Shown: positions 34,457 to 45,339 of the stretch, one piece after another | Layout: every line of letters starts with the position of its first letter | Numbering within the stretch: position 1 is the stretch's first letter | Notes under the pieces: model-generated | Seen by the model: the letters and a program-made list of their open reading frames with translations, nothing else | What the model was told of the DNA's origin: nothing | Databases searched by the model: none | Translations under genes and position numbers: made by a program | DNA from: Rhodeus uyekii | Taxonomy: Eukaryota > Chordata > Actinopteri > Cypriniformes > Acheilognathidae | Direction: 5' to 3' | DNA length: 64,000 nt | NCBI GenBank assembly: GCA_037043235.1 | Contig: JAWRVZ010000250.1 | Location: 498,501 to 562,500 of the forward strand

Positions 34457-35579
34457 TTAACAAGTCCATGGGGGTGCAGGAGGGATCAGGGGCCAGGCAC
34501 CCGAGTCAGTCCATGGTGGAGCCGACGGACCAAGGTACCTGAGTGACGCCGCTGGCTCCGGAGGCCGAGGAAGAGCTGGAGTGACGAACCTCCGAAGAAC
34601 CAGCGGCAGGCCCGAGGACTGACTCGGAGGCGGAGGGACAGAGGACGTAGGGGAACCCGAGGGGAGGGAGGAGCCGACCGACGCCACAAGAGGAGGCCAG
34701 GCGACGACCGACCAAGGGGACACCGGTAGGACGAGGGAGCCCGGAGGAGAGGAAAGGCTGAGGGATGTCGATGGGGCTGAGGGTGTGAGGAGTGGAGGCG
34801 CTGACGATGCGTCGACGGGCCGAGGTGGAATGAGGGGCGCCAAGGTCGTAGGTGGAACCTCAGTGCCCCACGATGCCGGTGTACCGCCGACGCATGACAG
34901 CTCCACAGTGTTGGGGGGAGCCAGAGTGGGGAAGAGGGACACAGGAAGAGATGGGGACGGGTGCAGGCTGGGTAGAGGTGGTGGGAGAGGGAGGCTGGGT
35001 GGGAGTTTTGGTGGCTCGGGTTCGGGGAGGTCTTGGAAGGCTGGCGGAGGTTCGGGGAGGTCTTGGAGGTCTGGTGGCGGCTCGGGCAGGTCCCGGAATT
35101 CCAGAGGTGGGTCGGGCCACGGCAGCTCTGGCGGGTCAGGCCACGGCAGCTCCGGCGGTTCGGGCCACGGAAGCTCCACAACAGCTCGGGGAAAACACAG
35201 TTCATTTTTGGCCGCTCGGGAGAAACACAGTTCATTTTCGGCCGCTCGGGAGAAACACAGTTCATTTTCGGCCGCTCGGGAGAAACGGCTCGTCGGCCGC
35301 TGGTGCAGGCGAAGGCCTCGGGGTGGTAACTGCAGGTGGTGGTTGTCTGGATCGGGGGTAAAGCTTCTCCAGACATCGCTCCATGGCTTCCCGCCAGCCT
35401 AGTCCCGCGATGTCCGGGAGATCTTGATGATGGTGGAAAGTGGCCCCGATCCAGAACAGCGAGTTTAGCGACCACTCGTCGAGGGGAGCGACAGCGGCGA
35501 GCAAACTGAACTCCAGAGAGAATTGCCGGAAGTCCTTATTTCGTTCAGCGCTCAAAATGAAAAGGGCGCTGTAATCCAT
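34457..35579 (-). pseudogene. Gag-like protein of element 2 with Pro-rich tail, frameshifted
   Basis: ATG at 35577-35579. The N-terminal domain (35579-35262) reads FRQFSLEFSLLAAVAPL, LFWIGATFHHHQDLPD and LGWREAMERCLEKL. It aligns with element 1's domain through LF-GA, DLPD, the Trp and a final Cys. It is followed by three copies of a 30-bp repeat coding SPERPKMNCV in one frame and a Pro-rich run (PPELPWPDPPELP, then DLPEPPP repeats) in another. The C-terminal frame (35179-34457) ends with SSVPPPPSQSSG, PPEPAAS and PPAPPWT, matching element 1. The frames do not join without indels, so this copy is probably broken. Function as an LTR-element structural protein is inferred. Confidence 0.62.
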
Positions 35580-35619
35580 TGGAAAGTTTTTTTGGGGTAA
35601 CTAACCCGGTCGTTTGTTC

Positions 35620-35913
35620 CGTAACAATAAGCTGGCGTGCGATGCGGAGAAACGAGAGAACTCGGAGTTGAAACAGAAAGTACTTTAATTAAACAGAAAG
35701 CAAAGGCACACGGGGGTGCAAAACACAGAGAACGGACATCCACACAACCTACTCTTGAAACGTTAACAAACGACAAAGACATGGGCTAACACAAAGGTTT
35801 AAATACACTAGGAAATGACAAACAGGTGGCGAACTAAATGGGTAATCAAACTAACTAGACATCTACGGAAACACATGAGGGACAAACATAAGGATCATAA
35901 CAGGACTGTGACA
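35620..35913 (-). repeat. LTR of element 2 (5' LTR in element orientation)
   Basis: 294-bp partner of 32905-33198; its first base is C instead of T. Confidence 0.85.
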
Positions 35914-35918
35914 AGCAC

Positions 35919-36640
35919 AAGGCTTCTCCAAATTAATGTTATCGTTCCCAACAATAACAACAAGAATGACGTTTTCGCACCTTTATACAAGTTAACTAAT
36001 TTGGGTAACCCCCCAAAAAACCAACAATGCTTGTACATGAAAAAACTTTATACTAAAACTAAATGGCAGAAAAACTAGGGATGGGATGTCTGGGTACTGA
36101 TCATGTTAAAATGCAAACAAAGTATTTTTCTTCATGAAGGTAAAACACAGAACTCTCTTCTTTGCTCAGCATGATATAAGACAGGACTGAGCTCTATGCC
36201 ACAACTCTCTGCCTTCAGATTTTAGATCAACTGTGAATTTTATAAATTATATGTTTTCTTTAATTCTTATATATGATTATATTTGGTTTCTGACATTATT
36301 GATTATTGTGTGACATTCATTTTATTTTTATTCTGTTCAACAAGTAACATATAACAATTTGGAAGAAATACGTTTGAGCCGTAGAGAGGGTAATGTGTTC
36401 CTGATAAGGAATGGAAAACTACAACTGAGCCTTTAGCCTTGACTAGAGATTTAAGTGCTGGAGCAGCCCTCCCTTCTTGGTCACACTCTGCAGTGCAGCT
36501 TCAGATGTCTGTATGACTGTTGGCCTTTTCTTGCAAGAAAATAAACCTTTAGAAACTACAGTTGGGATATTTGTCTCCTATTCAGAATTGATAAAAGATT
36601 TTGCCACCACATCAACCTACACTGATTTTGACACCGGTAA
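35919..36640. other. Unassigned DNA, possible solo LTR
   Basis: No coding frame of note. The 3' part (about 36,350-36,623) has a retroviral-LTR look: GCAAGAAAATAAACC poly(A) signal, then a pyrimidine-rich TTGTCTCCTATTCAG and an end GCCACCACA. No target duplication was found, so the call is tentative. Confidence 0.3.
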
Positions 36641-37825
36641 AGTCAAATAAAACTTGCTTGGGCTCCATAAATCACATCATAAATATTGTCATAAATTATC
36701 ATTTTGAGACATGGTGTATTATATACATACTTATATTTAATAGCACATTTTTGGTTTGACATATTTTGACTGGGCATACTCTCCATCATATGAATAATAT
36801 GTTGGTTAAATACTAAATACAGCAATTGTTAATAATAAATGTGTTTCATTCTATGTATTTATCATATAAATATATATAATTTATTTGAATTGTGAAGGTC
36901 TTCTGTGTGTTAACGTGCGATGCAGGAGGATGAACGAGGAGAGCAAGACTGAATATTCTCTTTATTAGAACAAAATCAAACACTTTAAATATAAAACAAA
37001 AGGAACACACTTGTTAAAAACACAAAGAAATATCGTCTGGGAACCAAGGAGCACAGAAATGTATTATTAACAACTGACCAAGACAAAGGAACACATGAGA
37101 GCTTATAAACAAGGGAAGATTGGGAACAGGTGACGAGACAAACGAGGGGAGTGATTGACGACAGGTGAGGAAAATGATACAGGAAGAACACACGGAAATA
37201 AAAAGGGACAGTGAAGAGCCACAATATGAATGTTAAACTTTGAGGTTGAAACATTGATGAATTTCAGGTCAGTTGAATAGGTAGTCTCAATTTTCACACC
37301 TATCTAAAATCTTAATTAGGATTTATTTTTCAGTGCATTTTAAAATTTTGTCTGGACTTACTTTCACTTGTGATACACTTGCAAAACTCATACCTGCATT
37401 TATTATGTAAATTACACAAAACTCTAAACCAATCACACTTGTATCACAGCTCTTTGTTGAAAAGATTAATGTTAATATTTTTTTAATTATTGTTGTGCGT
37501 GTCCTCTCATGTCCTTTTCATGCATGTACACAAAACAACAAAATAACAAACAAAGTGTGATAATCAAGAAAATGGACCACGGATAAAAAAGACTTAAACA
37601 AGTTTTTCAAATCTAGTAGTCACATTCAGATAAAACACTAATATGTAAATTAAGAATAGATATAACTTCTCTAGCTTAAATAAAGTTTTTCAGTAAAGAA
37701 CAGTTTTAAGTTGTAAGTTGCCTCTTTAAACGCATTGGTTATTTCTCTTGAATACTTAACAAACTTTGATTGTAAATAAAATATCAGTTTTGCACAACAT
37801 TTATTTCTATTTAAAATAATTGAAA

Positions 37826-37858
<33 letters not shown>

Positions 37859-38055
37859 TCTTTTAAACCCAATAAGTGAAAAACAGATCAAACTCAGAAC
37901 GGATGCAGGTTTGTCATGTTACACTGACTGTAAGTCATGGGGTTCTTCAAAACTTATATATTGCTATTGCATTGCTAATTTTGTTTAATTGAAGATGAGA
38001 AAGTAAATTATTCCTTCACATACTGAGATGAGATGTGGTGTTCTCTCTTTTCAGG
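36641..38055 (+). other. 5' flank of lectin pseudogene psi-A'
   Basis: Diverged homologue of the upstream DNA of genes B and B' (compare 13,130-13,990): shared landmarks are GTTGGTTAAAT, ATTTATCATATAAA and GTGAAGGTCTTCTG. A (TA)n run lies at 37,834-37,857. Interrupted at about 36,908-37,245. Confidence 0.6.
36908..37245 (-). repeat. Probable solo LTR insertion
   Basis: About 335 bp absent from the homologous flanks of B and B', where GGTCTTCTGCGAGGTTGATACATTG is continuous. Begins TGTTAACGTGCGATG and includes TCTTTATTAG (AATAAAGA on the minus strand) and GGGAACAGGTGACGAGACAAACG, resembling the LTRs of elements 1 and 2 in style. Exact ends uncertain. Confidence 0.45.
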
Positions 38056-40125
38056 AAGTCTTTTTACAGGATTTTTTTCTAACAATTTTTACTGGCTTGT
38101 GCATCTCTGATTCCAAAGGTATGTGACGTATGGGAAATTAAAGCTTGTGATTTATTTATTTGTATTGCTTTGTGTGGCAACCAGGGTGGGACGGAGAGCA
38201 GTGGGAACGGAATAAGGCCGGCGGTGCAATGGCAGCAGTCGTCTGTCGTTTTGTGACAGTTTTATAATTAAATTGTTTAAATTTTTGCCGGTTTCCTCCT
38301 GCTCCCCACCTCAAGAGTCAGTGTAACAATGTTAAAGGTTGTCTCTCTTCCATGAGACTTGAGGCCGGTGTGGTCTGAGTTGACTCTCATTATCTCTCTG
38401 CCCTGCTGTACTTGCCACATTTTGAACCTTTCTTATCCTTTATTTTCATATCTTGACCTGGGAATCTTGCGCTCAATGCCACGGCTTTGCAGTCCTCCTT
38501 AGGCAGCCCACAGGGTTTTCTAAACGTAAAGTAGATGGAAACATGGACTCAGATTTCAAGAAGAACTCCTGCACTATGACTTTGGCTGAGTTTAATCTGT
38601 GGTGGAGAGTTGACCTTGGAAGCGTTTACTATGTATGCAACGTTACCATCACTAATCGTGGAGACTGTTGCAAAGAGCGGCTTAGAGGAGCTCAGATTCG
38701 TGTCGGTAACAGTCTGGAGAACAACGGAAACAACAATGAGCTGTAAGAAGTGTTTCAGTTATTCCATCATCTTCTCATGTTTATGTTCAATCTTATTTAA
38801 ACTTTTGCACTTCCTCCACAAACCAAACCAAACCAAACTCAGCCACAGCCATGGAGATGTACTTTACTTTATTAAGGTTGTGACTAAGTATTTGTGTATT
38901 TGGAGAACTATTTCTTAAAGCAGTGCAATAAAACATGAAAATAATTTGTATTGTGAAGAGTGCTATAGAAAACCATTTGAACTGAACTTGTTAAACGTGT
39001 GCACTGTTGCGAGGCCTCTGCTTTTCATTCTAACACTGATCTTCATGTATTTTAAGGGTTGCAGCTATTCTCACTGCTTTTAGTGGCACACAAACATTTT
39101 CATTTGATGCTGTTAATGGCCGATATGTCAAAATTGTTCTACCTGGGAATGAAGAAATCCTTACTGTGTGAAGTCAAGGTGTTTGCAGGTACGAGACAGA
39201 CAGAGACAAGACTGACACAATTGTTTATATTTATTAATGTGTATCTTGTTTTATTAACAGTGGAGAAACCACTGTACGTTTGTGCTTCAAGTAAGTGTTC
39301 TTCATCAATTTGATTATTGTAAGTAACAAGTATTCTTGCTGAACATTTGATAAACCAACAAGAGGACAATGCACATGGGTATTGCAAAATAAACCATTTT
39401 CATCATTATAATGCATTTATTCTTTATCACATTGAAATGCTAAATAAGGGTTTTATTTTAAAACCGGGAATCTTGGTGGCAAAGCTGTCCAGTCTTCCAC
39501 GTTCGACTCATCAGACGCTCAAAAGGCTGTCGATGGCAACAGCAATCCACTTTTCAATAATGGGTTATGTAGTCATTCTAATGCAGACAAGGAGCCCTGT
39601 TGGAGAGTTGACTTGTATATCTACAAGATCACCAGGGTACGCGTCACTAATCGTGGAGATTGTTGTGAAGAGAGGATAAATGGTGTTCAGATCCGTATCG
39701 GCAACAGCCTGGAAAATAATGGCAACAATAACGCACTGTAAGTATTGGATCTCTTTTAGTACTTAAATGGTTAGAAAATGAGTAAATGGGATAAAATCAC
39801 ATTAATACAAACCTTAGACCAAAGACGATTTAATATTTTGAAATGGCCCTCTCCATTTCTGTTACGGTGTGTCTTCACAGAGCTGCAACTGTTGACACCA
39901 TCCCAGCTGGAGCTACAAAAACATTTGTTTAATCCTGTTAGGGGTGCTAGGTCAACTTTATTATACCTGGGCGCAGTGAGTTTCTCACATTGTGTGAGGT
40001 TGAGATGTTTGCAGGTGATTAAAAGACTCATGGTGTGGAGACATTTGCACAGTATGTACTGTTTAAATGTGTATTTTGCCTGATTTTTGTTTTTCTGCTT
40101 TCATTGCCAGATTAAAAGGAACGAG
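38056..40125 (+). pseudogene. F-type lectin pseudogene psi-A'
   Basis: Second copy of psi-A with the 5' end visible. The signal-peptide exon (about 38056-38118) has lost its start codon (AAG where B has ATG) and shifts frame. Exon 2 (38461-38742) lacks its acceptor (CCTGG where B has ACAGG) and has a 1-nt deletion near 38,519 relative to psi-A. Exon 3 (39057-39188), exon 5 (from 39467) and exon 6 (39881-40014) carry the same 2-nt deletion, lost acceptor and stop as psi-A. The linker exon is 39261-39290. The shared lesions show that the gene was already dead before the block duplicated. Domain 2 keeps CSH, RGDCC and a second Arg at the sugar site despite decay. No functional product expected. 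Confidence 0.9.
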
Positions 40126-40566
40126 ATGTTACACCACCGTCTGATGATCCTATGAGCAAAATGCCAATCTTTTGTTTTCTGTGCGTTGAGCTTTTCTTTA
40201 TACATGAATAAATTACTAGAGCATTGCATGTGGTGTATGGTTCTGTTAAATAAGGCTCATCTGAATGTTCACAAAGGAGTAGTGTTACAAACCTGAACCG
40301 CAACTGTGTTCGAACAGATATGGGATATTAGTTTAAGGATTGCATTTAAAACCAGGAAATGACAAAACCCCTGACTGATGCTGTCCAGTCTTGAGGCCTA
40401 AAATCAACATCTACCAATATGACTCCAAATAACTTATTTCTGCTTTATAATCATAACCGAAATATACAAAAAGTATAACAAAAATAAGAGCGACCGTTTC
40501 ATGGCAATACATTTTAATAAAGGAACTAACCGAAAATAAACCACATTGGTTATTGCTGAAACTTAA

Positions 40567-41727
40567 CCCTTGTGGATTGTTCAAATTCACTACCCTTTCT
40601 TTATGTTCGTGGATGAAAACATCCACTAAATTAAACTGCTGCACAAATCTGTTAACCTCAGTCCTGATCAAAACTACTAAATGTTTTTTAAAAATCCGGG
40701 ATTTTGACTCTTTAATTGCCAAATTTCTAAATGATGTCACTGACTTTGGGAAAAAAAACACACAAAATGACTTATTTTCAATATAAAAAATAATTGTGGA
40801 CTGGATTTTTTTTTTACTTTTATCACAGTCTTGGACATGTCAAAGATTAGTACTAACATTGGTTTTGATGCATTGTTAGTTTTTGTGCAGCATCAGATTT
40901 GAATTTTTTCTCCCACACAATATAATATGCTGTTATACTCCATAAAACTCCATATAAAAGCCAGAAACTAAGCTTTTTTTTGCACAGGCCTATCTAAAGG
41001 GTTAATGGTGCCACGTGGTGATCAACAGTAAAAATGACAAATTTTACCTCTTACCAACAGGGAAAACCACAATCAAGAATGCATGATTATATGGTGTCAC
41101 GGCTTTGCAATCAAAAAATGTGGTTATAATGGAAGTCAATGGGGCAAAAACAGCCACGAACAACAAATGAGGTAGAAAAAATGTAAATCTGATGCTGCAC
41201 AAAAACTAACAATGCATCAAAACCAATGTTAGTACTAATCTTTGACATGTCCAAGACTGTGATAAAAGGTAAAAAAAAATCCAGTCCACAATTATTTTTT
41301 ATATTGAAAATAAGTCATTTTGTGTGTTTTTTTTCCCAAAGTCAGTGACATCATTTAGGAATTTGGCAATTAAAGAGTAAAAATCCTGGATTTTTTAAAA
41401 ACATTTAGTAGTTTTGATCAGGACTGAGGTTGATTAACAGATTTGTGCAAAAAAATGTTGAAAAAATATTTATCTGATACATTTTTACAGCAGTTTAATT
41501 TAGTTGATATTTTCATCCACGAACATAACGAAAGGGTAGTGAATTTGCCCACAGTGTACTGTTGAGTTTTTGAAAATTTTCAAAGCATTTTCCCAAAATA
41601 TGTGTAAAAATAAGATTTGTCACCAAAAATCATTCCATTTGCTGAAACACAGAGAAAGTTGTGGCCAAATTAATACTCAATATCACCCCCTAGTGGATGA
41701 CAACATACCCAACAACACACAAGGGTT
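40567..41727. mobile_element. TTAA-flanked foldback MITE (piggyBac-like)
   Basis: 1,161-bp insertion flanked by TTAA (40563-40566, 41728-41731); block D1 has the empty site with one TTAA at 2063-2066. The ends are CCCTTGTG and CACAAGGG. Long internal inverted arms (about 40,590-40,905 against 41,180-41,545) would fold into a hairpin with a 250-bp loop. No transposase frame. TTAA targeting and CCC ends fit the piggyBac superfamily. Confidence 0.85.
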
Positions 41728-41919
41728 TTAAGTGTGATGCATGACACAAGAGTGAACCTCATTGGCTCTTGAAGCTGAAGCTCATGGTTTTACTTGATTA
41801 TTGATTTGTGACATGTATATTACTGTAAGCTCTTGATCTCTGACCTGTTTGAGATGGTATGTTTTATACGCCATCCCCGGTGTTTATGACTTAAGATAAA
41901 ATCATTGGTGTGAATAAGT

Positions 41920-43477
41920 GTTCCCTTTCAGGGAACGCGAGCTGCGTCAAAGCGCTAGGGGGAAATAGCCTGACGTCAGTCACGTGAAGATCTGTGCAAC
42001 CAATGAGAGACGAACGCGTGTGAATGCGTCACCTCCGGCGCGTGCCAGTGACGTCATGAGAGAGCATAAAGCGTGCCCGAAACCTGGAAGCGCCAGCTCT
42101 GAGTGTCTTCAGCGTGCTAGATCTAGTTTAATCTAGTTTAAAAATCAGGAAGTTTGTGTGTGAAGAATGGCTGATGAACAGACATTTAGACCTTGTGTTT
42201 TTCCCTGTCCGCGTTTTATAACGGACAGGGATACACGTTATGTGCGTTGTCTGTCTGGGAGTGGAGCATGCGCGGTCGGCGCTTGAGAACGCCGGCTGTA
42301 AGAACTGCGAGAGGTTCTCTTTGCATATGCTCCGCTCCCGCCTGGCGGTCTGTAAGGAGGCCGCTCAGGCTAGTGTTCCCCGAGGTTCGGGACCTGCAGC
42401 AGCTGAGGCTTTGTGGCGCTCTCAGTCATGGGGATCACAAATGGATCCTGCCTTATCTCAGCCCTCATGAGATGAGGCGGGTCCCAGTCACGAGCGTTCC
42501 CCAAGGGACGATCGTGCTGGGGCTCCGGCACTGACTTTATCTAGTTCCGAGGAGATGGATTTAGCTAGTGTCGACCCGGTTGGGGAGGATTCGCCACCCT
42601 CCTCGCCGGCGTTTGAGGAGCTAGTTGAGGTTGTGGCGCAAGCAGTCTGGATATTGATTGGCCGGCGGAGACCAGGAGCACTCGTCATAGAAAGAGTTTA
42701 TTGGACGAGCGCTACCTGCCTGCTCGCGTCACTCCCCCGCGTGGAGCTATGCCTTTTCTTCCTGATCTCCATGCCGAGGTATCAAGATCATGGAGAAGGC
42801 CAGCCTCCGAAAGAGTGCATACACCGCATAGTGCTATGTATACCACTCTTGTCGGGGCTCAGCATCACGGTTATGGAGGGATGCAGAAAGTGGACGAGGC
42901 TCTTGCAGGATACCTCGTTCCCCAGTCTGCGTCCTCTATCAAAGCTCCGGCACTCCCCACCAAGCCGATGCGAGTCACGTCGTCTTTGGTGGGGAAAGCG
43001 TACTCTGCTTCTAGCCAGGCTGCTGCGTGCCTGCATACTACGGCACTGCTGCAGGCCTATCAAGCAGAGTTGCATACCCCCGCCCAGAGCTAATGAACCT
43101 GTGGGCTGGCCCCTTAGGGGGTCCAGCTCATGGAATCCGGTCTCTAAAGCTGAGGTTGTAGAGACCATTTTTTTCAGTCCAGAGCTCCCTCCACGAGGAA
43201 ACTCTTTGCGTCTTGAAAGGCAGGTGAACCAAGTAACCTGTCAAGTTGGCAAAGTGCTGGAGTTCCTGTAAGAAAGATTTGAGGCAGGGCTGTCCCCCCT
43301 CTACCTTGAAGGTTTATGTGGCTGCCATAGCGGCTTGCCATGTACCTCTGGGTGGGGTGCCCTTGGGCAGGGACCCCCTAGTCACTCGTTTCCTCCGTGG
43401 CACACTAAGGCTGAGACCTGCGGCACAGACTAGGGTGCCTGCCTGGGACTGGTCTGTGGTACTCCAAGGCCTGTCCC
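41920..43477 (+). mobile_element. DIRS element, copy in block D2, internally deleted
   Basis: Same element as 2,254-5,092. The ORF1 frame (from 42,240) and the tyrosine-recombinase N-terminal part (43,246-43,477) remain. The RT/RNase H section is absent through a 1.4-kb deletion between GCAGAGTTG and GTTGCATACC. It retains about 140 bp at 42,785-42,930 missing in D1. Confidence 0.78.
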
Positions 43478-44225
43478 ATTTACATTTTACATTTACATTT
43501 ACTCATTTAGCAGATGCTTTTATTCAAAGCGACTTACAATTTGAGGAATATAGAAGCCATTTGTCCAAAGGATACAAAAACACATAAGAGCACTTACAAT
43601 ACAAAGTTTCAAACATTTTTTAACACAAGTAGCACAAGCGTGGGGAATAGAGAAAAGGATTTTTTTTTAAGAGAGTGTGTATGTGTGTCATGTTAGGTGC
43701 TCATGGAAGAGGTGCGTTTTGAGTAGTCTTTTAAACTTTGACAGGGAATCTGCATTCCGGATGAGGACAGGGAGGGCGTTCCACCAGCCTGGGGTGGTGA
43801 ATGAAAATGTTCTTGTGATCGTTCTTTTACCTCTCTGTGATGGAACCACGAGTCGTCGCTCGTTGATCGATCGAAGGTTTCTGGTAGGTGTGTAGAGTTG
43901 TACCAATGAATGGAAGTATGAAGGTGCTGAGTTTGTGTAAGTTCTGTATGCAAGAGTCAGTGCTTTGAATTTGATGCGTGCTGAGAGAGGGAGCCAGTGT
44001 AGCGAGATGAAGAGTGGTGTGACATGAGACCTTTTCGGTGGGTTGAATACCAGACGAGCTGCTGCGTTCTGGATCAGCTGCAGGGGTTTGATTGCACTTG
44101 CAGGAAGCCCAACCAGAAGAGCATTGCAGTAGTCCAGTCTGGAAATGACCATGGCCTGCACCAGAAGTTGCGTAGCTTGCTCAGTTAGGAATGGCCTGAT
44201 CCTTCTGATGTTGTACAGTGCAAAC
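43478..44225 (-). mobile_element. Old L2 family B LINE, copy in block D2
   Basis: Minus frame 44260-43690 gives FALYNIRRIRPFLTEQATQ, SRLDYCNALLVGLPASAIK, then LHWLPLSARIKFKALTLAY and the C-terminus WWNALPVLIRNADSL. It is unbroken where D1 has the family A insertion, and ends abruptly near 44,225. Confidence 0.82.
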
Positions 44226-44332
44226 CTCCATGATAAACAAAAGACCCACTGACAGTGACTAGACAACCAGGAAGTGACAAGGACCCGACAGCTAGGAAGT
44301 GCACACATAATACCACCACCACATGGTAACAG

Positions 44333-44701
44333 TGTTACTGGCGTGGAAATTATTTTCAATAATTTATTTATAGCTTTATTTCTTGCAAGAAAGGCATTCA
44401 CACACACGGACAACGTCTAAGCATGTGAAGGCAGAGAGCATGAAGTTTCATTACTTTTCATACAGTTTTCTAAGCCCCCACCTTTCTTTTTCTCAGATCA
44501 GCTCGTCACGCTTGGTGACTAAACACAATATGTATTCTTTGTGTGCTTGGTACAGTTTGGATCTGTGCTTGCTAGCAACACAAACAACAAAAACAAAAAG
44601 TCCAGTCATATTGATAAGATTGATAAGGATAATAATTAATAAGTACACATAGTTCTAAATATTAATAAGTACATAATAAATAAAATTTCAATCAAACTCC
44701 A
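44333..44701 (-). repeat. Probable endogenous retrovirus 3' LTR, copy in D2
   Basis: Counterpart of 10,431-10,834 with the same TGTTAC and CTCCA ends and a small deletion near 44,350. Confidence 0.5.
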
Positions 44702-44849
44702 GCCCTTTTTCATTTTTGAAAACTTAAAACATGGTAATATGACATTCTATCTACGTGTATGGTGATCCTTTGCGGATCTTTCCTGAACACTCTTCATTCA
44801 GTCATATCCATGTACATAATTTTCAATATCGTCATCATAGTTAAACCCC

Positions 44850-45233
44850 TCAGCATCTCGAGTCAGATTTTGGTGATTTTCTATTGCAGTGTTTAAAACT
44901 ATCAAATTCTCTAGAATTGTTTTTCATGAATATGCTTGTCACAGCTTTGTTAGCTAGGTTAGTAATACAGTTCATCAAACTAGATATCACCATCAACACA
45001 ATCAGACCAATACATACTATTGGCACAATTGCCGTAAGTACCCGTCTAAACCAACTGTGTAGCCCGAACCATCCATCCATTACAGATGACATATCGGTGA
45101 GTGTAGAAATCGCTTGTTTCGTGTGCTCAATTATACTTGTGACATTTTTGTTTACATCGGGTAAATTGAAGCAACAAGAAGTACCTAGCATTTTGCATAC
45201 CCCAACCTTCTCTGCAGTGAACAGATCTAACAC
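44850..45233 (-). pseudogene. Endogenous retrovirus env TM fragment, copy in D2
   Basis: Minus-strand frame of 127 codons, the counterpart of 10,983-11,324 with a slightly longer upstream part. Paired Cys, a GWFGLHSWF segment, a hydrophobic membrane anchor and a short tail are kept. It differs from the D1 copy by a few substitutions only. An isolated remnant with no complete virus around it. Confidence 0.62.
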
Positions 45234-45339
45234 CAGTCTATTCTGAATTAGTTTCTCCTATTTTCTTGAACTCCCGATTAAGTAATTTAAATGCGTCTTC
45301 AGTTTCAATGTCTCCTACTTGTGGTTTTACAGCCCAGGA

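Larger units (their letters stand above)
32905..35913 (-). mobile_element. Gag-only (non-autonomous) LTR retrotransposon, element 2
   Basis: LTRs 32905-33198 and 35620-35913, both 294 bp, begin TGTAACAATAAG (right copy CGTAAC) and end GGACTGTGACA. The exact target duplication is AGCAC (32900-32904, 35914-35918). A polypurine run GGAGGGGGAGCTACTG on the minus strand abuts the left LTR. The interior encodes only a gag-like protein homologous to that of element 1, and carries a hAT MITE at 33,297-34,433 that arrived later. Confidence 0.87.

Noticed and set aside
34785..35402. Gly/Ser-rich 205-codon plus-strand frame
   Set aside because: Antisense to the Pro-rich tail of element 2; the Gly-rich composition follows from reading Pro codons in reverse.
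44884..45246. Plus-strand 120-codon frame opposite env
   Set aside because: Antisense shadow; the minus strand has the Cys pair, membrane anchor and adjacent LTR expected of env.
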